Notes under the pieces: model-generated
The model's database searches: none
What the model saw: only the letters and a program-made list of their open reading frames with translations
Told to the model about the DNA's origin: nothing
Made by a program: the position numbers and the translations under genes
DNA from: Prorocentrum cordatum
Lineage: Eukaryota; Sar; Dinophyceae; Prorocentrales; Prorocentraceae
Length of the DNA: 64,000 nucleotides
NCBI GenBank assembly: GCA_963575745.1
Contig: CAUYUJ010019862.1
Coordinates: 97,001-161,000 of the forward strand
Direction: 5' to 3'
Shown here: positions 30,870 to 42,237 of the stretch, piece by piece
Layout of the letters: the number at the start of each line of letters is the position of its first letter
How positions within the stretch are numbered: the first letter of the stretch is position 1

Positions 30870-32250
30870 GGCCTGCATTGGCGCAAGCGCGCGCTGGCTG
30901 CGATTCCCCCCCACATCAAGATTGTTGGGGGGGATCGCTGCCCAAGCCGCGCGCGCCACGGTTAGTCGCACTCCCGCCCCAGACCACCCAGAGTGAAGCC
31001 TTTTAGGGTTTAGGGTTTCTCCCCCCAACCCCCTTATCACGGGGGGCTGTCGAAGTGGCGCGCGCAGGCGATCGCCAACGCGGCCGTGGCGCTGCGCATC
31101 CACGTGAGCACGCGCGCAGGGCGCGTGGCGTAGGCGGCGCTTCGGCTCGTCACCCCGTCGAAGAGGCAACCGTTGGCGATGGCGGTGATTAGCTTCGCCG
31201 TTGGGCTGCCGCTGGCGCAGCATGTCCATGCGTTGCCGCCTTTGCCTTCGGCACTGGGTTGTGACACTGGGCTGCGAATGCTGGGAAGCGCGCGCGGCCG
31301 CGGCCGTAGCAATGCGCGCCGATGCGAGCACGCGCGCAGGGTGCATGGCGCTGGCGCGCCAGCTCGCCTCGTCGATGAGGCAGCCGTTTGCGCCTTCGGC
31401 GTGAAGCTTCGCCGTTGGGCTGCCGCTGGCGCAGCAGATCCACCGGGGTCTGGCATTTGCCGTCGGCATTGGAAAGCAGCACTGCAAGGGCGCTGGCGTG
31501 ACAATACTATGGGTTCCCCTGCGCTTCAAGCGAGTGTTTGCGCTCTCGGGCTCCTCGCTGACGGCGACGCGCACGGCAGTTGCATTCGCCCGCGGCATTG
31601 GGTTTCGCCTTTGGGGTCGCCCCCCCGCTGAAGCGATTGCAATCATCGACGCAGCCGCCTTGGGTGCGAGCTTCGGGCGGCTGGAGGGGGAGCGCGAGGG
31701 GGTGGGTCTGGCACCCCCTCGCTACGATGCGCGCGCATGGCTGCGGCAGCACCTCCATGGCAGAGCTCGTGGAATGCCTTGGGGGGGCCCTCTGGCAGCG
31801 CTGGGAGGAGCCCTGGGACTGCCTGGAACTGCCTGGGCACGCTTGGGAGCGCGCGGGAGCGCATGGGAGCGCCGCGCGGCGCCTTGGAGCGTTTGTGGGT
31901 GCTGAAAAGCGCGTGGGAATGCTTGGGCGCTTGGGAGCACCTGGGAGCGCAGGGGAGCGCTTAGGAGCGCTTCGGAGTTGCGGCAGCGCTGGGAACGCTG
32001 GGGAGCGCCTGCGAGCGCCTGGGAGCGCGCCAGGAGCGTGCCGGGAGCGCTTGGGAGCGCTTGCGAGCGCCTGGGAGCGCCTGGGGGCGTGCCGGGAGCG
32101 CTGGGGAGCGCCTGGGAGCGTCTAGGAGCGCAGCCAGCGCGCGCCTGCGGGAGTGCGACTAACCGTGGCGCGCGCGGCTTGGGCAGCGATCCCCCCAACA
32201 ACCTTGATGTGGGGGGGATCGCAGCCAGCGCGCGCTTGCGCTAATGCAGG
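30870..32250 (-). repeat. Inverted type-A unit bounded by inverted terminal segments
   Basis: The left part is the reverse complement of the type-A body and tail: the C-tract hairpin at about 30900-30945, the CTTTTAGGG block, the GCGCAGGCGATCGCC region and the GATGCGCGCGCATGG box at 31730. GCGCTTGGGA minisatellite follows to about 32145. The right end (32146-32250) is a forward copy of the tail. The unit therefore begins and ends with the same roughly 115-bp segment in opposite orientation, each abutting telomere-type repeats pointing outward. Confidence 0.8.
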
Positions 32251-32271
32251 CCCTAAACCCTAAACCCTAAA
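32251..32271 (+). repeat. Interstitial CCCTAAA block
   Basis: Three copies separating the inverted unit from unit A1. Confidence 0.95.
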
Positions 32272-35011
32272 CTGCAAGCCACGGGCGGTGCATCGTCAGA
32301 AGCCCGTGGCGCCTGGCCGAGCGATCAGCGAGTCCGCCCATGCGCGCACGCCGCACCGACGAAGCGCGTAGCGCTGAGGAGGATGCGCTCCCCCGCGGGG
32401 ATGCCTCGTGAGTTCTGAGAGATGAATAGAACCCTTAACCCAAAACCCAGCCAAGGGGGTTCGCTGCGGTCGGTCCCATCCCCTGGGGCTCCAAACCTAT
32501 GAAAATACAGCATGCGGCGCTCTGTGGGCCGTCCGTGGGGCCGCAAACCATATGAAAATACAGCATGTGGCGTCCTTTCGGCTGGCGCACGTCCCAGGCG
32601 CTCCCAAGCGCTCCCAGGCGTTCCCAAGCGCTCCCAGGCGCTCCCAAGCGTTCCCAGGCGCTCCCAAGCGCTCCGAAGCGCTCCTTGGCGCTCCCATTCG
32701 GCACGCTCCCAAGCGCTCCCAAGCGCTCCCAAGCGCATGGCGCTCCCAGGTGCTCTCAGGCGCTCCCGGCACGCTCCCAGGCGCTCCCAAGCGGTTGCAG
32801 GTACTCCCAAACGCTCCCTGCACGCTCCCAGGCGCTCCCAGCCTGCTCAGGCGCTCCCTGCGCGCTCCGAAGCGCTCCCTGGCGCCTCCGAGCGCTCCGG
32901 GGCGCTCCGAAGTACTCCCAGGCGCTCCGGCGCGCTCCCAGGCGCTCCCAAGCGCTCCCAAGCGCTTCCAGGCGCTCCCCAGCGCTCCCGAGCGTTCCCA
33001 CGTGCTCCCAAGCGCTCCCCGGCGCTTTCGGCATGTCCCAAGCGCTCCCAAGCGCTCCCAGGCGCATGGCGCTCCCAGGCGCTCTCAGGCGCTCCCGGCA
33101 CGCTCCAAGGCGCTCCCAGGCGCTCCCTGGCGCTCCCAAGCGCTCCCAGGTACTCCCAAGCGCTCCCTGCACGCTCCCAGGCGCTCCCAGCCTGCTCAGG
33201 CGCTCCCTGCTCGCTCCCAAGCGCTCCCTGGCGCCTCCGAGCGCTCCGGGGCGCTCCGAAGCACTCCCAGGCGCTCCGGCGCGCTCCCAGGCGCTCCTGG
33301 CACGCTCCCAGCACGCTCCCAAGCGCTCCCAGGCGTTCCCATGCGCTCCCAAGCGCTCCCAAGCTCCCACAGGTGGTCCCAAGCGCTCCCCGGCGTTCCC
33401 AAGCGCGTTTAAGCAGTTCAAGCAGTCCCATGGCGCTCCCAAGCGTTTTCATGCATTCGCAAGCACTCGGCAGCGCTCCCTGGCGGCGCTCCCCGGCGCT
33501 CCCCCGCAATGCAGGTGCTGCCGCAGCAATGCGCGCGCATCGTAGCGAGGGGGTGCCAAACCCACCCCCTCGCGCTCCCTCTCCAGCCGTCCGAAGCTCG
33601 CGCCGAAGGCGGCTGTGTCGACAATGCAATCGCTTCAGCGGGGGCGAAGCCAACGGTCCTGCCCAATGGACAACCCACGGCCCGCACTCGCGGTGCACTC
33701 TGCGTGTCCTGTCACGCTCCCAGACGCTCCCACGTGCTTCCATCCTGGGAAAACCTCGAGGCGCTCTCTCAGCGCTCCCAGAGAGCTCTCCCAAGGCATT
33801 CCAAGATCTGCCATGGAGGTGCTGCAGCAGCCATGCACGCGCATCGTAGCGAGGGGGTGCCAGACCCACCCCCTCGCGCTCCCCATTCCAGCCATGCGAA
33901 ATTCGCGCCGAAGGCGGCTGCGTCGACAATGCAATCGCTTCAGCGGGGGCGACGCCAACGGTCAAGCCCAACGGGCAATTCACGGCTCGCGCTCGCGGAG
34001 CACTCTGCATGTCCTGTCGCGCTCCCAGACGCTCCCACGTGCTTCCATCCTTGGGAAAGGTCGAGGCGCTCCCCCAGCGCTCCCAGAGAGCTCACCCAAG
34101 GCATTCCAGGGGTCTGCCATGGACGTGCTGCCGCAGCCATGCGCGCGCATCGTAGCGAGGGGGTGCCAGACCCACCCCCTCGCGCTCCTCCTCCCGCCTT
34201 CCGAAGCTCGCGTCGACATCGTCTGCGTCGATGCTTGCAATCGCTTCAGCGGGGGCGACCTCAAAGCAAAACCCACAGCCGCGGGCGAATACAACTGCCG
34301 TGCGCGTCGGCGTCAGCGAGGAGCCCGACGGCGCGGCTACTCGCTCGAGGCCACGGGGGCCCATGGGATTGCCGCGCCAGCGCCCTCGCAGTGCTGCTTT
34401 CCAACGCCGAAGGCAAATTCGGACCCCTGTGGATGTGCTGCGCCAGCGGCAGCCGTCTACGACGGCGGCTGCAAGGGCAGCCAGGCCAACGGCAAAAGCC
34501 AATGCAGGAGGCCTACTGGAACCAGAGGCAATGCTGCGTCTGCGACAGGCCAACGCCGTAATTCAAAACCTCATGCGGCGACGCCTGGCCTTGAGGCCTC
34601 TCCTGCGCCTTCTGATTGCAATGAACACCCGCAGGAGAAGAATCCGTTCTTCGGCAAAGCCATGCGCCAACTGGGAGCCAGCCGAATGCAGCTAAACCCA
34701 CGGCAAAGATTGTTGGCCATGCGACGACGCTGGCTCTTGCGCCTGCGCAAAGCGCTTTGCGTGCGTACCAAGGACGCAATGCCAAAACCGCGTTGTCGTG
34801 CTCCCCGCGGAATATTCGCATTCGCACACAACACGAAAGCCCCCCTTGATAGGGGGGTTGGGGGGAGAAACCCTAAACCCTAAAGGGCTTTACTGTGGGT
34901 GGTCTGGGGCGGGAGTGCAAGTTCATAGCGCGCGCGGCTTGGGCAGCGATCCCCCCCAACAACCTTGATGTGGGGGGGATCGCAGCCAGCGCGCGCATGC
35001 GCCAATGCAGG
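32272..35011 (+). repeat. Composite unit A1
   Basis: The head (32272-32580) holds GCCACGGGC...GCCCGTGGC and the hairpin AGCGC-GTA-GCGCT at 32363-32375. Then comes (GCGCTCCCAR)n minisatellite to about 33510, and three roughly 305-bp body copies starting with GATGCGCGCGC-like boxes near 33528, 33835 and 34138. A diverged distal body leads to the tail with a GCGATCCCCCC/GGGGGGATCGC hairpin. Arg/Ala/Pro-rich readings in all frames come from the repeats. Confidence 0.85.
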
Positions 35012-35038
35012 CCCTAAACCCTAAACCCTAAACCCTAA
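35012..35038 (+). repeat. Interstitial CCCTAAA block
   Basis: Nearly four CCCTAAA copies ending unit A1. Confidence 0.95.
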
Positions 35039-35104
35039 GAACTAAGAGCCTATAAATATTTAAACCCTAAAACCCCTTGAGCGGCCCTTGAAGCGCCCTA
35101 ATGC

Positions 35105-35560
35105 CTAAACCCTCATTCCATGCGTGCAGGCACACGAATCGTGCCCCTCCCGCCTGGCGGCCAATTCCTAAACCCCCCATCGCATGCGTGCAGGCACACG
35201 GATCGTGCCCTTCCCGCATGGCGGCTAATTCCTAAACCCACATCGCATGCGTGCAGGCACACGGATCGTGCTCCTCCCGCATGGCGGCTAATGCTTAAAC
35301 CATCATTCCATGCGTGCAGGCACACGGATCGTGCCCCTCCCGCCTGGCGGCCAATTCCTAAACCCCCATCGCATGCGTGCAGGCACACGGATCGTGCCCC
35401 TCCCGCATGGCGGCTAATTCCTAAACCCACATCGCATGCGTGCAGGCACACGGATCGTGCTCCTCCCGCATGGCGGCTAATTCCTAAACCCGCATTCCAT
35501 GCGTGCAGGCACACGGATCGTGCCCCTCCCGCAAGGCGGCTAATTCCTAAACTCCATTGC
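35105..35560 (+). repeat. 63-bp tandem array with a 3-mer higher-order pattern
   Basis: TGCGTGCAGG falls at 35121, 35185, 35248, 35311, 35374, 35437 and 35500. Copies 1 and 4 share CATTCCATG and CCTGGCGGCC, copies 2 and 5 share CATCGCATG with CATGGCGGC, and copies 3 and 6 share GTGCTCCTCCC. A 189-bp three-unit period is therefore visible. Each unit includes CCTAAACCC, a decayed telomere-type motif. Both strands stay open because 63 is a multiple of 3. Confidence 0.9.
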
Positions 35561-35785
35561 GGGCGCGCAGCAGGTGGGACTGACCGCCACCGCAGGTGGG
35601 CTCGTAGGCAGGAGGGGATCATGGCCAGGCCTGTTATCGTGGCCAAAGCATGATTGAGCATCGAGGGGATCATCCTCGTCGCATGATTGAGCATCGACCC
35701 CTCATCGCCAATGAATTGAATGCGGTATGTCTAGGGTCATGGGTGGGTGGGATACATCCAGAAGGCTTCGAGTTGAGCTAGTGGA
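35560..35785 (+). other. Spacer between the 63-bp array and unit A2
   Basis: Contains a GGGGATCAT/GCATGATTGAGCATCGA duplication at about 35620-35700. No gene is seen. Confidence 0.6.
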
Positions 35786-35813
35786 CCCTAAACCCTAAAC
35801 CCTAAACCCTAAA
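35786..35813 (+). repeat. Interstitial CCCTAAA block
   Basis: Four perfect copies in front of unit A2. Confidence 0.95.
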
Positions 35814-37999
35814 CTGCAAGCCACGGGCGGTGCAACGTCCGTAGCCCGTGGCGCCTGGCCGAGCGCTCAGCGAGCCTGCCCATACGGCGTGCGCCGCACC
35901 GACGAAGCGGCGATAGCCGCTGAGGAGGACTTCGCACGCCGCGCGGTGCATCCCCGTGGTGTTCTCCCAAGAAAAGGAACCCCTAACCCTGAGCCCTAGC
36001 CTGCGGCTTCCCTGCGGCGGCCTACATCCCCTGGGGCTCCAAACCTATGAAAATACACCATGCGGCGCCCTTTCGGCCGTCCGTGGGGCCGCAAACCATA
36101 TGTAAATGCAGCATGCGGCGCCCTTTCGGCTGGCGCACGTCCCAGGCGCTCCCAAGCGCTCCCTGGCGCTGCCAGGCGCTCCCAGAAGCGCTCCCAAGCG
36201 TTCCCAAGCGCCCCCAAGCGCTCCCAGGCGCTCCCCGGCGCTCCCAAGCGTTCCCAAACGCTCCCAGGCGCTCCCGGCACGCTCCCAGGAGCTCCCGGCA
36301 CGCTCCCGGGCGCTTTCGGCACGCTCCCAAGCGCTCCCAGGCGCAAGGCGCTCCCAGGCGCTCCCAAGCGCTCCCGGCACGCTCCCAGGCGCTCCCTGGC
36401 GCTCCCAGCATGCTCTCAGGCGCTCCCAGGCGCTCCCAAGCGCTCCCACGCGCTTTCAGGTACTCCCAAGCGCTCCCGGCACGCTCCCAGGCGCTCCCAA
36501 CATGCTCAGGCGCTCCCTGCGCGCTCCCAAGCGCTCCTTGGCGCTTCCGAGCGCTCCGGCGCGCTCCCAGGCGCTCCGGCACGCTCCCAGGCGCTCCCGG
36601 CACGCTCCCAGCACGCTCCCAAGCGCTCCCAGGCGTTCCCATGCGCTCCCAGGCGCTCCCAAGCTCCCACAAGTGCTCCCAAGCGCTCCCTGGCGCTCCC
36701 AAGCGCGTTTAAGCAGTCCAAGCGGTCCCATGGCGCTCCCAAGCGTTTCCATGCATTCGCAAGCGCTCGGCAGCGCTCCCTGGCGGCACTTCCCGGCGCT
36801 CCCCCGCCATGCAGGTGCTGCCGCAGCCATACGCGCGCATCGTATCGAGGGGGTGCCAGACCCACCCCCTCGCGCTCCCCCTCCAGCCATGCGAAATTCG
36901 CGCCGAAGGCGGCTGCGTCGACAATGCAATCGCTTCAGCGGGGGCGACGCCAACGGTCAAGCCAAACGGGCAATTCACGGCTCGCACTCGCGGTGCACTC
37001 TGCGTGTCCTGTCGCGCTCCCAGACGCTCCCACGTACTTCCATCCTGGGGAAAGGTCGAGGCGCTCCCCCAGCGCTCCCAGAGAGCTCCCCCGAGGCATT
37101 CCAGAGGGTCTGCCATGGACGTGCTGCCGCGGCCATGCGCGCGCATCGTAGCGAGGGGGTGCCAGACCCACCCCCTCGCGCTCCTCCTCCCGCCTTCCGA
37201 AGCTCGCGCCGACAGCGTCTGCGTCGATGACTGCAATCGCTTCAGCGGGGGCGGCCTCAAAGGCGAAACCCAAAGCCGCGGGCGAATGCAACTGCCGTGC
37301 GCGTCGCCGTCAGCGAGGTGCCCAACGGCGCGGCCACTCGCTCGAGGCCCACGGGGACCCATGGGATTGCCACGGCAGCGCCCTCGCAGTGCTGCTTTCC
37401 TACGCCGAAGGCAAATGCCAAACCCCTGTGGATCTGCTGCGCCAGCGGCAGCCCAACGGCGAAGCCCCCTGCCGAAGGCGCAAACGGCTGCCTCATCGAC
37501 GAGGCGAGCTGGCGCGCCAGCGCCATGCTCCCTGCGCGCGTGTTCGCATGGGCGCGCATTGCCACGGCCGCGGCCGCGCGCGCGCTTCCCAGCATTCGCA
37601 GCCCAGTGTCACAGCCCAGTGCCGACAGCAAAAGCGACAACACATAAGCATGCTGCGCCAGCGGCAGCCCAACGGCGAAGCTAATCGCCGCCATCGCCAA
37701 CGGCTGCCTCTTCGACGGGGCAACGAGCCGAAGCGCCGCCTACGCCACGCGCCCTGCGCGCGTGCTCATGTGGATGCGCAGTGCCACGGCCGCGTCGGCG
37801 ATCGCCTGCGCGCAACACTTCGACAGCCCCTGTGATAGGGGGGTTGGGGGGAGAAACCCTAAACCCTAAAAGGCTTCACTCTGGGTGGTCTGGGGCGGGA
37901 GTGCGACTAACCGCGGCGCGCGCGGCTTGGGCAGCGATCCCCCCCAACAACCTTGATGTGGGGGGGATCGCAGCCAGCGCGCGCTTGCGCTAATGCAGG
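35814..37999 (+). repeat. Composite unit A2
   Basis: The head carries AGCGGC-GATA-GCCGCT at 35906-35921. Minisatellite (GCGCTCCCAR)n covers about 36140-36800, two 305-bp body copies start near 36828 and 37137, and a GCTGCGCCAGCGGCAGCCCA segment occurs twice about 215 bp apart (37440, 37650). The tail follows. It is nearly identical to A3 apart from insertions there, so the pair is a recent tandem duplication. Confidence 0.88.
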
Positions 38000-38027
38000 C
38001 CCTAAACCCTAAACCCTAAACCCTAAA
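38000..38027 (+). repeat. Interstitial CCCTAAA block
   Basis: Four perfect copies at the A2/A3 junction. Confidence 0.95.
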
Positions 38028-39280
38028 CTGCAAGCCACGGGCGGTGCAACGTCCGTAGCCCGTGGCGCCTGGCCGAGCGCTCAGCGAGCCTGCCCATACA
38101 GCGTGCGCCGCGCCGACGAAGCGGCGATAGCCGCTGAGGAGGAATTCGCACGCCGCGCGGTGCATCCCCGTGGTGTTCTCCCAAGAAAAGGAACCCCTAA
38201 CCCTCAGCCCTAGCCTGCGGCTTCCCTGCGGCGGCCTACATCCCCTGGGGCTCCAAACCTATGAAAATACAGCATGCGGCGCCCTTTCGGCCGTCCGTGG
38301 GGCCGCAAACCATATGAAAATACAGCATGCGGCGCCCTTTCGGCTGGCGCACGTCCCAGGCGCTCCCAAGCGCTCCCAGGCGCTCCCAGGCGCTCCCAGA
38401 AGCGCTCCCAAGCGTTCCCAAGCGCCCCCAAGCGCTCCCAGGCGCTCCCCGGCGCTCCCAAGCGTTCCCAAACGCTCCCAGGCGCTCCCGGCACGCTCCC
38501 AGGAGCTCCCGGCACGCTCCCGAGCGCTTTCGGCACGCTCCCAAGCGCTCCCAGGCGCATGGCGCTCCCAGGCGCTCCCAAGCGCTCCCGGCACGCTCCC
38601 AGGCGCTCCCTGGCGCTCCCAGCATGCTCTCAGGCGCTCCCAGGCGCTCCCAAGCGCTCCCAAGCGCTTTCAGGTACTCCCAAGCGCTCCCGGCACGCTC
38701 CCAGGCGCTCCCAACATGCTCAGGCGCCCCCTGCGCGCTCCCAGGCGCTCCTTGGCGCTTCCGAGCGCTCCGGCGCGCTCCCAAGCACTCCCAGGCGCTC
38801 CGGCACGCTCCCAGGCGCCCCCGGCACGCTCCCAGCACGCTCCCAAGCGCTCCCAGGCGTTCCCATGCGCTCCCAGGCGCTCCCAAGCTCCCACAAGTGC
38901 TCCCAAGCGCTCCCTGGCGCTCCCAAGCGCGTTTCAGCAGTCCGAGCGGTCCCATGGCGCTCCCAAGCGTCTCCATGCATTCGCAAGCGCTCGGCAGCGC
39001 TCCCTGGCGGCACTTCCCGGCGCTCCCCCGCCATGCAGGTGCAGCCGCAGCCATGCGCGCGCATCGTATCGAGGGGGTGCCCACAGGACCACCCTGCGCC
39101 TCCCCCTCCAGCCATGCGAAAATTCGGCGACGGCGGCTGGCGAACATAATGCAATCGCTCAGGGGGGATACATCGGCCAACGGTCAGCCACACGGGCAAT
39201 TCCCGGCTCGCACTCGCGGTTTGCACTCTGCCTCGTCATTTTTGTTGTTAGTTTTTGTGTTTTGGCTCCTTCCCAGACGC

Positions 39281-39326
<46 letters not shown>

Positions 39327-40366
39327 TTTTTTTTTTTTTTCCCACGTATGTAACTCCATCCTGGGGAAAGGTCGAGGCGCTCCCCCAGCGCTCCCAGAGA
39401 GCTCCCCCAAGGCATTCCAGGGGGTCTGCCATGGACGTGCTGCCGCAGACATGCGCGCGTATCGTAGCGAGGGGGTGCCAGACCCACCCCTCGCGCTCCT
39501 CCTTCCGCCTTCCGAAGCTCGCGTCGACAGCGTCTGCGTCGATGATTGCAATCGCTTCAGCGGGGGCGACCTCAAAGCAAAACCCAAAGCCGCGGGCGAA
39601 TGCAACTGCCGTGCGCGTCGCCGTCAGCGAGGAGCCCGACGGCGCGGCCACTCGCTCGAGGCCCACGGGAACCCATGGGATTGCCACGGCAGCGCCCTCG
39701 CAGTGCTGCTTTCCTACGCCGAAGGCAAATGCCAAACCCCTGTGGATCTGCTGCGCCAGCGGCAGCCCAACGGCGAAGCCCCCTGCCGAAGGCGCAGACG
39801 GCTGCCTCATCGACGAGGCGAGCGTCTATATTTTTTTGGTTTTTTGTTTTTTTTTGTTTTTGTTTTTTTCTTTCTTGGCGCGCCAGCGCCATGCACCCTG
39901 CGCGCGCGTTCGCATGGGCGCGCATTGCCACGGCCGCGGCTGCGCGCGCGCTTCCCAGCATTCGCAGCCCAGTGTCACAGCCCAGTGCCGACAGCAAAAG
40001 CGACAACACATAAGCATGCTGCGCCAGCGGCAGCCCAACGGCGAAGCTAATCGCCGCCATCGCCAACGGCTGCCTCTTCGACGGGACAACGAGCCGAAGC
40101 GCCGCCTACGCCACGCGCCATGCGCGCGTGCTCACGTGGATGCGCAGTGCCACGGCCGCGTCGGCGATCGCCTGCGCGCGCCACTTCGACAGCCCCCTGT
40201 GATAGGGGGGTTGGGGGGAGAAACCCTAAACCCTAAAAGGCTTCACTCTGGGTGGTCTGGGGCGGGAGTGCGACTAACCGCGGCGCGCGCGGCTTGGGCA
40301 GCGATCCCCCCCAACAACCTTGATGTGGGGGGGATCGCAGCCAGCGCGCGCTTGCGCTAATGCAGG
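38028..40366 (+). repeat. Composite unit A3 with T-rich interruptions
   Basis: Same layout as A2, with the head hairpin at 38120-38135. It is interrupted at about 39205-39350 and 39828-39876 by T-rich sequence absent from A2, with many small differences next to the first interruption only. The flanks resume exact A2 sequence. Confidence 0.85.
39284..39340 (+). repeat. Poly-T tract, possibly artefactual
   Basis: More than 50 T with one A. It sits inside a unit that is otherwise a close copy of A2, where this position has only ordinary GC-rich sequence. Confidence 0.9.
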
Positions 40367-40436
40367 CCCTAAACCCTAAACCCTAAACCCTAAACCCTAA
40401 ACCCTAAACCCTAAACCCTAAACCCTAAACCCTAAA
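40367..40436 (+). repeat. Longest telomere-type block: ten CCCTAAA copies
   Basis: Seventy bases of perfect 7-bp repeat at the boundary between type-A and type-B units. Nothing marks it as a chromosome end. Confidence 0.97.
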
Positions 40437-40782
40437 TTCCCAAGCACCTCGTTGTGCTTCTGCCCACCCCACCGCGCATCACCGTCGCCGTCTACGAGAG
40501 ACAGGGCATCTCTGTGATACTTCAGCAGGTAGCCAGAGTGGGTCGCCCATGCAGCCGTAGGCTGCCCCTTGGGAATCGCGATTCAAAGATAAACTTTCCC
40601 TTGATCCTCGAAGAGTATAACACCCTAAACCCGGGGACCTTTCGTCCTCGGGTCGGGCTCTACATGTCTCCGACACGTAAAAACACGTGTGGGGCGCTCC
40701 AAGCGCTTCTGGGCGCACTTGGGAGCGCTTGGGAGCGTCTGGGAGCGCCTAGGGCCCCCTGGGAGCGCCTGGAAGCGCTTGG

Positions 40783-40828
<46 letters not shown>

Positions 40829-41291
40829 CGGGGAGCGCCTGGGAGCGCCGGGGAGCGCCGGGGAGCGCCGGGGAGCGCTTGGGAGCGCCGGGGAGCGCCG
40901 GGGAGCGCCGGGGAGCGCCGGGGAGCGCCTGGGAGCGCTTGAGAGCGCCTGGGAACGCTTGGGACCGCTTGGGAGCGCCTGGGAGCGCTTGGGAGCGCTT
41001 GGGAGCGCCAGGGAGCGCCGGGGAGCGCTTGGGAGCGCCTGGGAGCGCTTGGGAGCGCCAGGGAGCGCCTGGGAGCGCTTGGAGCCATGTGGGAATTTAG
41101 GTGCCAGCGGCCCTAAACCCTAAAAGGCTTTAGTTTGGGAGGTCGCCGGCCATGCGGCCGGGGGTGGGAAGATGTTGCAACTCCTGCTCCCTTCGCCAAG
41201 CTTGCTCGGGTCGGCTAACCGCCCCCCCAATCAAGCTTGCCGAAGGGGGGGCAGCATTGCCTGGACTGTCGGCCGCTGCGCGCCCGTGAAG
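40437..41291 (+). repeat. Composite unit B1
   Basis: The head (to about 40690) has the hairpin GCAGCC-GTA-GGCTGC at 40551-40565 and an ACACGTAAAAACACGTGT box. The cargo is (GGGAGCGCCK)n, the reverse orientation of the type-A minisatellite. The tail has CCGGCC-ATGC-GGCCGG at 41146-41161 followed by GGGGTGGGAA, then the inverted pair CCTTCGCCAAGCTTG / CAAGCTTGCCGAAGG around a C-tract/G-tract. Confidence 0.88.
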
Positions 41292-41319
41292 CCCTAAACC
41301 CTAAACCCTAAACCCTAAA
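41292..41319 (+). repeat. Interstitial CCCTAAA block
   Basis: Four copies at the B1/B2 junction. Confidence 0.95.
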
Positions 41320-41631
41320 TCCAAGCACCTCGTTGTGCTTCTGCCCACCCCACCGCGCATCACCGTCGCCGTCTACGAGAGACAGGGCATCTCTGAGAAG
41401 CGTCAGCTGGTTGCCAGACTGGGTCGCCCATGCAGCCGTAGGCTGCCCCTTGGGAGTCGCGATTCAAAGATAAACTCCTCTTGATCTTCGAAGAATATAA
41501 CACCCTAAACCCAGAGACTTTTGACTTGTAATTCCCCCCTCTGCTTCTCCGACACGTAAAAACACGTGTGGAGCGCTCCGAGCGCCTCTGGACGCATGTG
41601 GGAGCGCCTGGGGGCGCCTGGGAGCGTCTGG

Positions 41632-41676
<45 letters not shown>

Positions 41677-42230
41677 TGCGGGAAGCGCCTGGGAGCGCCT
41701 GGGAGCGCTTGGGAGCGCTTGGGAGCGCTTGGGATCGCCGGGGAACGCCTGGGAGGGCTTGGGAGCGCCGGGGAGCGCCTGGGCAGCGCCTGGCAGCGCC
41801 TGGCAGCGCCGGGGAGCGCCTGGGAGCCGCCTGGGTGCGCCAGGGAGCGCCTAGAGGAGGCGCTTGGAAATGGGGGGGGGGGGGGGGGGGGGCCCGGGGG
41901 GGGGGGGGGGTGGGGGGGGGGGGGGGGGGTGGGGGGGGGGGCCCCCCCCCCCCCCCACCCCCCCCCCCCCCCCCCCCGGGGGGGGGGGGGGGTGGGGGGG
42001 GGGGGGGGGGGGGGGGGGGGGAAGGCATTGGGAATTTAGGGGCCAGCGGCCCTAAACCCTAAAAGGCTTTAGTTTGGGAGGTCGCCGGCCCTGCAGCCGG
42101 GGGTGGGAAGTGGTTGCAGCTCTGGCGCCCTTCGCCAAGCTTGATCGGGTCGGCTAAACGCCCCCCCAATCAAGCTTGCCGAAGGGGGGGCTGCCTTGCC
42201 TTGACTGTCGGCCGCTGCGCGCCCGAGAAG
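41320..42230 (+). repeat. Composite unit B2
   Basis: Head hairpin GCAGCC-GTA-GGCTGC at 41432-41446, cargo (GGGAGCGCCT)n, and tail hairpin CCGGC...GCCGG at 42085-42100 then GGGGTGGGAA. The cargo is cut by a G/C homopolymer block. A single CCCTAAA (42231-42237) separates it from B3. Confidence 0.87.
41873..42022 (+). repeat. G-run/C-run block, probably a sequencing or assembly error
   Basis: About 150 bases of G runs, then C runs, then G runs with a few T and A. Neighbouring B1 and B3 have ordinary minisatellite at the same point. Confidence 0.85.
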
Positions 42231-42237
42231 CCCTAAA

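Noticed and set aside
33509-40360. Long plus-strand frames over A units (350-677 codons, Arg/Ala/Pro-rich)
   Set aside because: They follow the 10-bp minisatellite and recur in several frames and both strands of every A unit. Unit A2 and A3 copies differ without respecting one frame.
40367-40436. True chromosome end
   Set aside because: Unit sequence continues on both sides without a break, so the block is interstitial.
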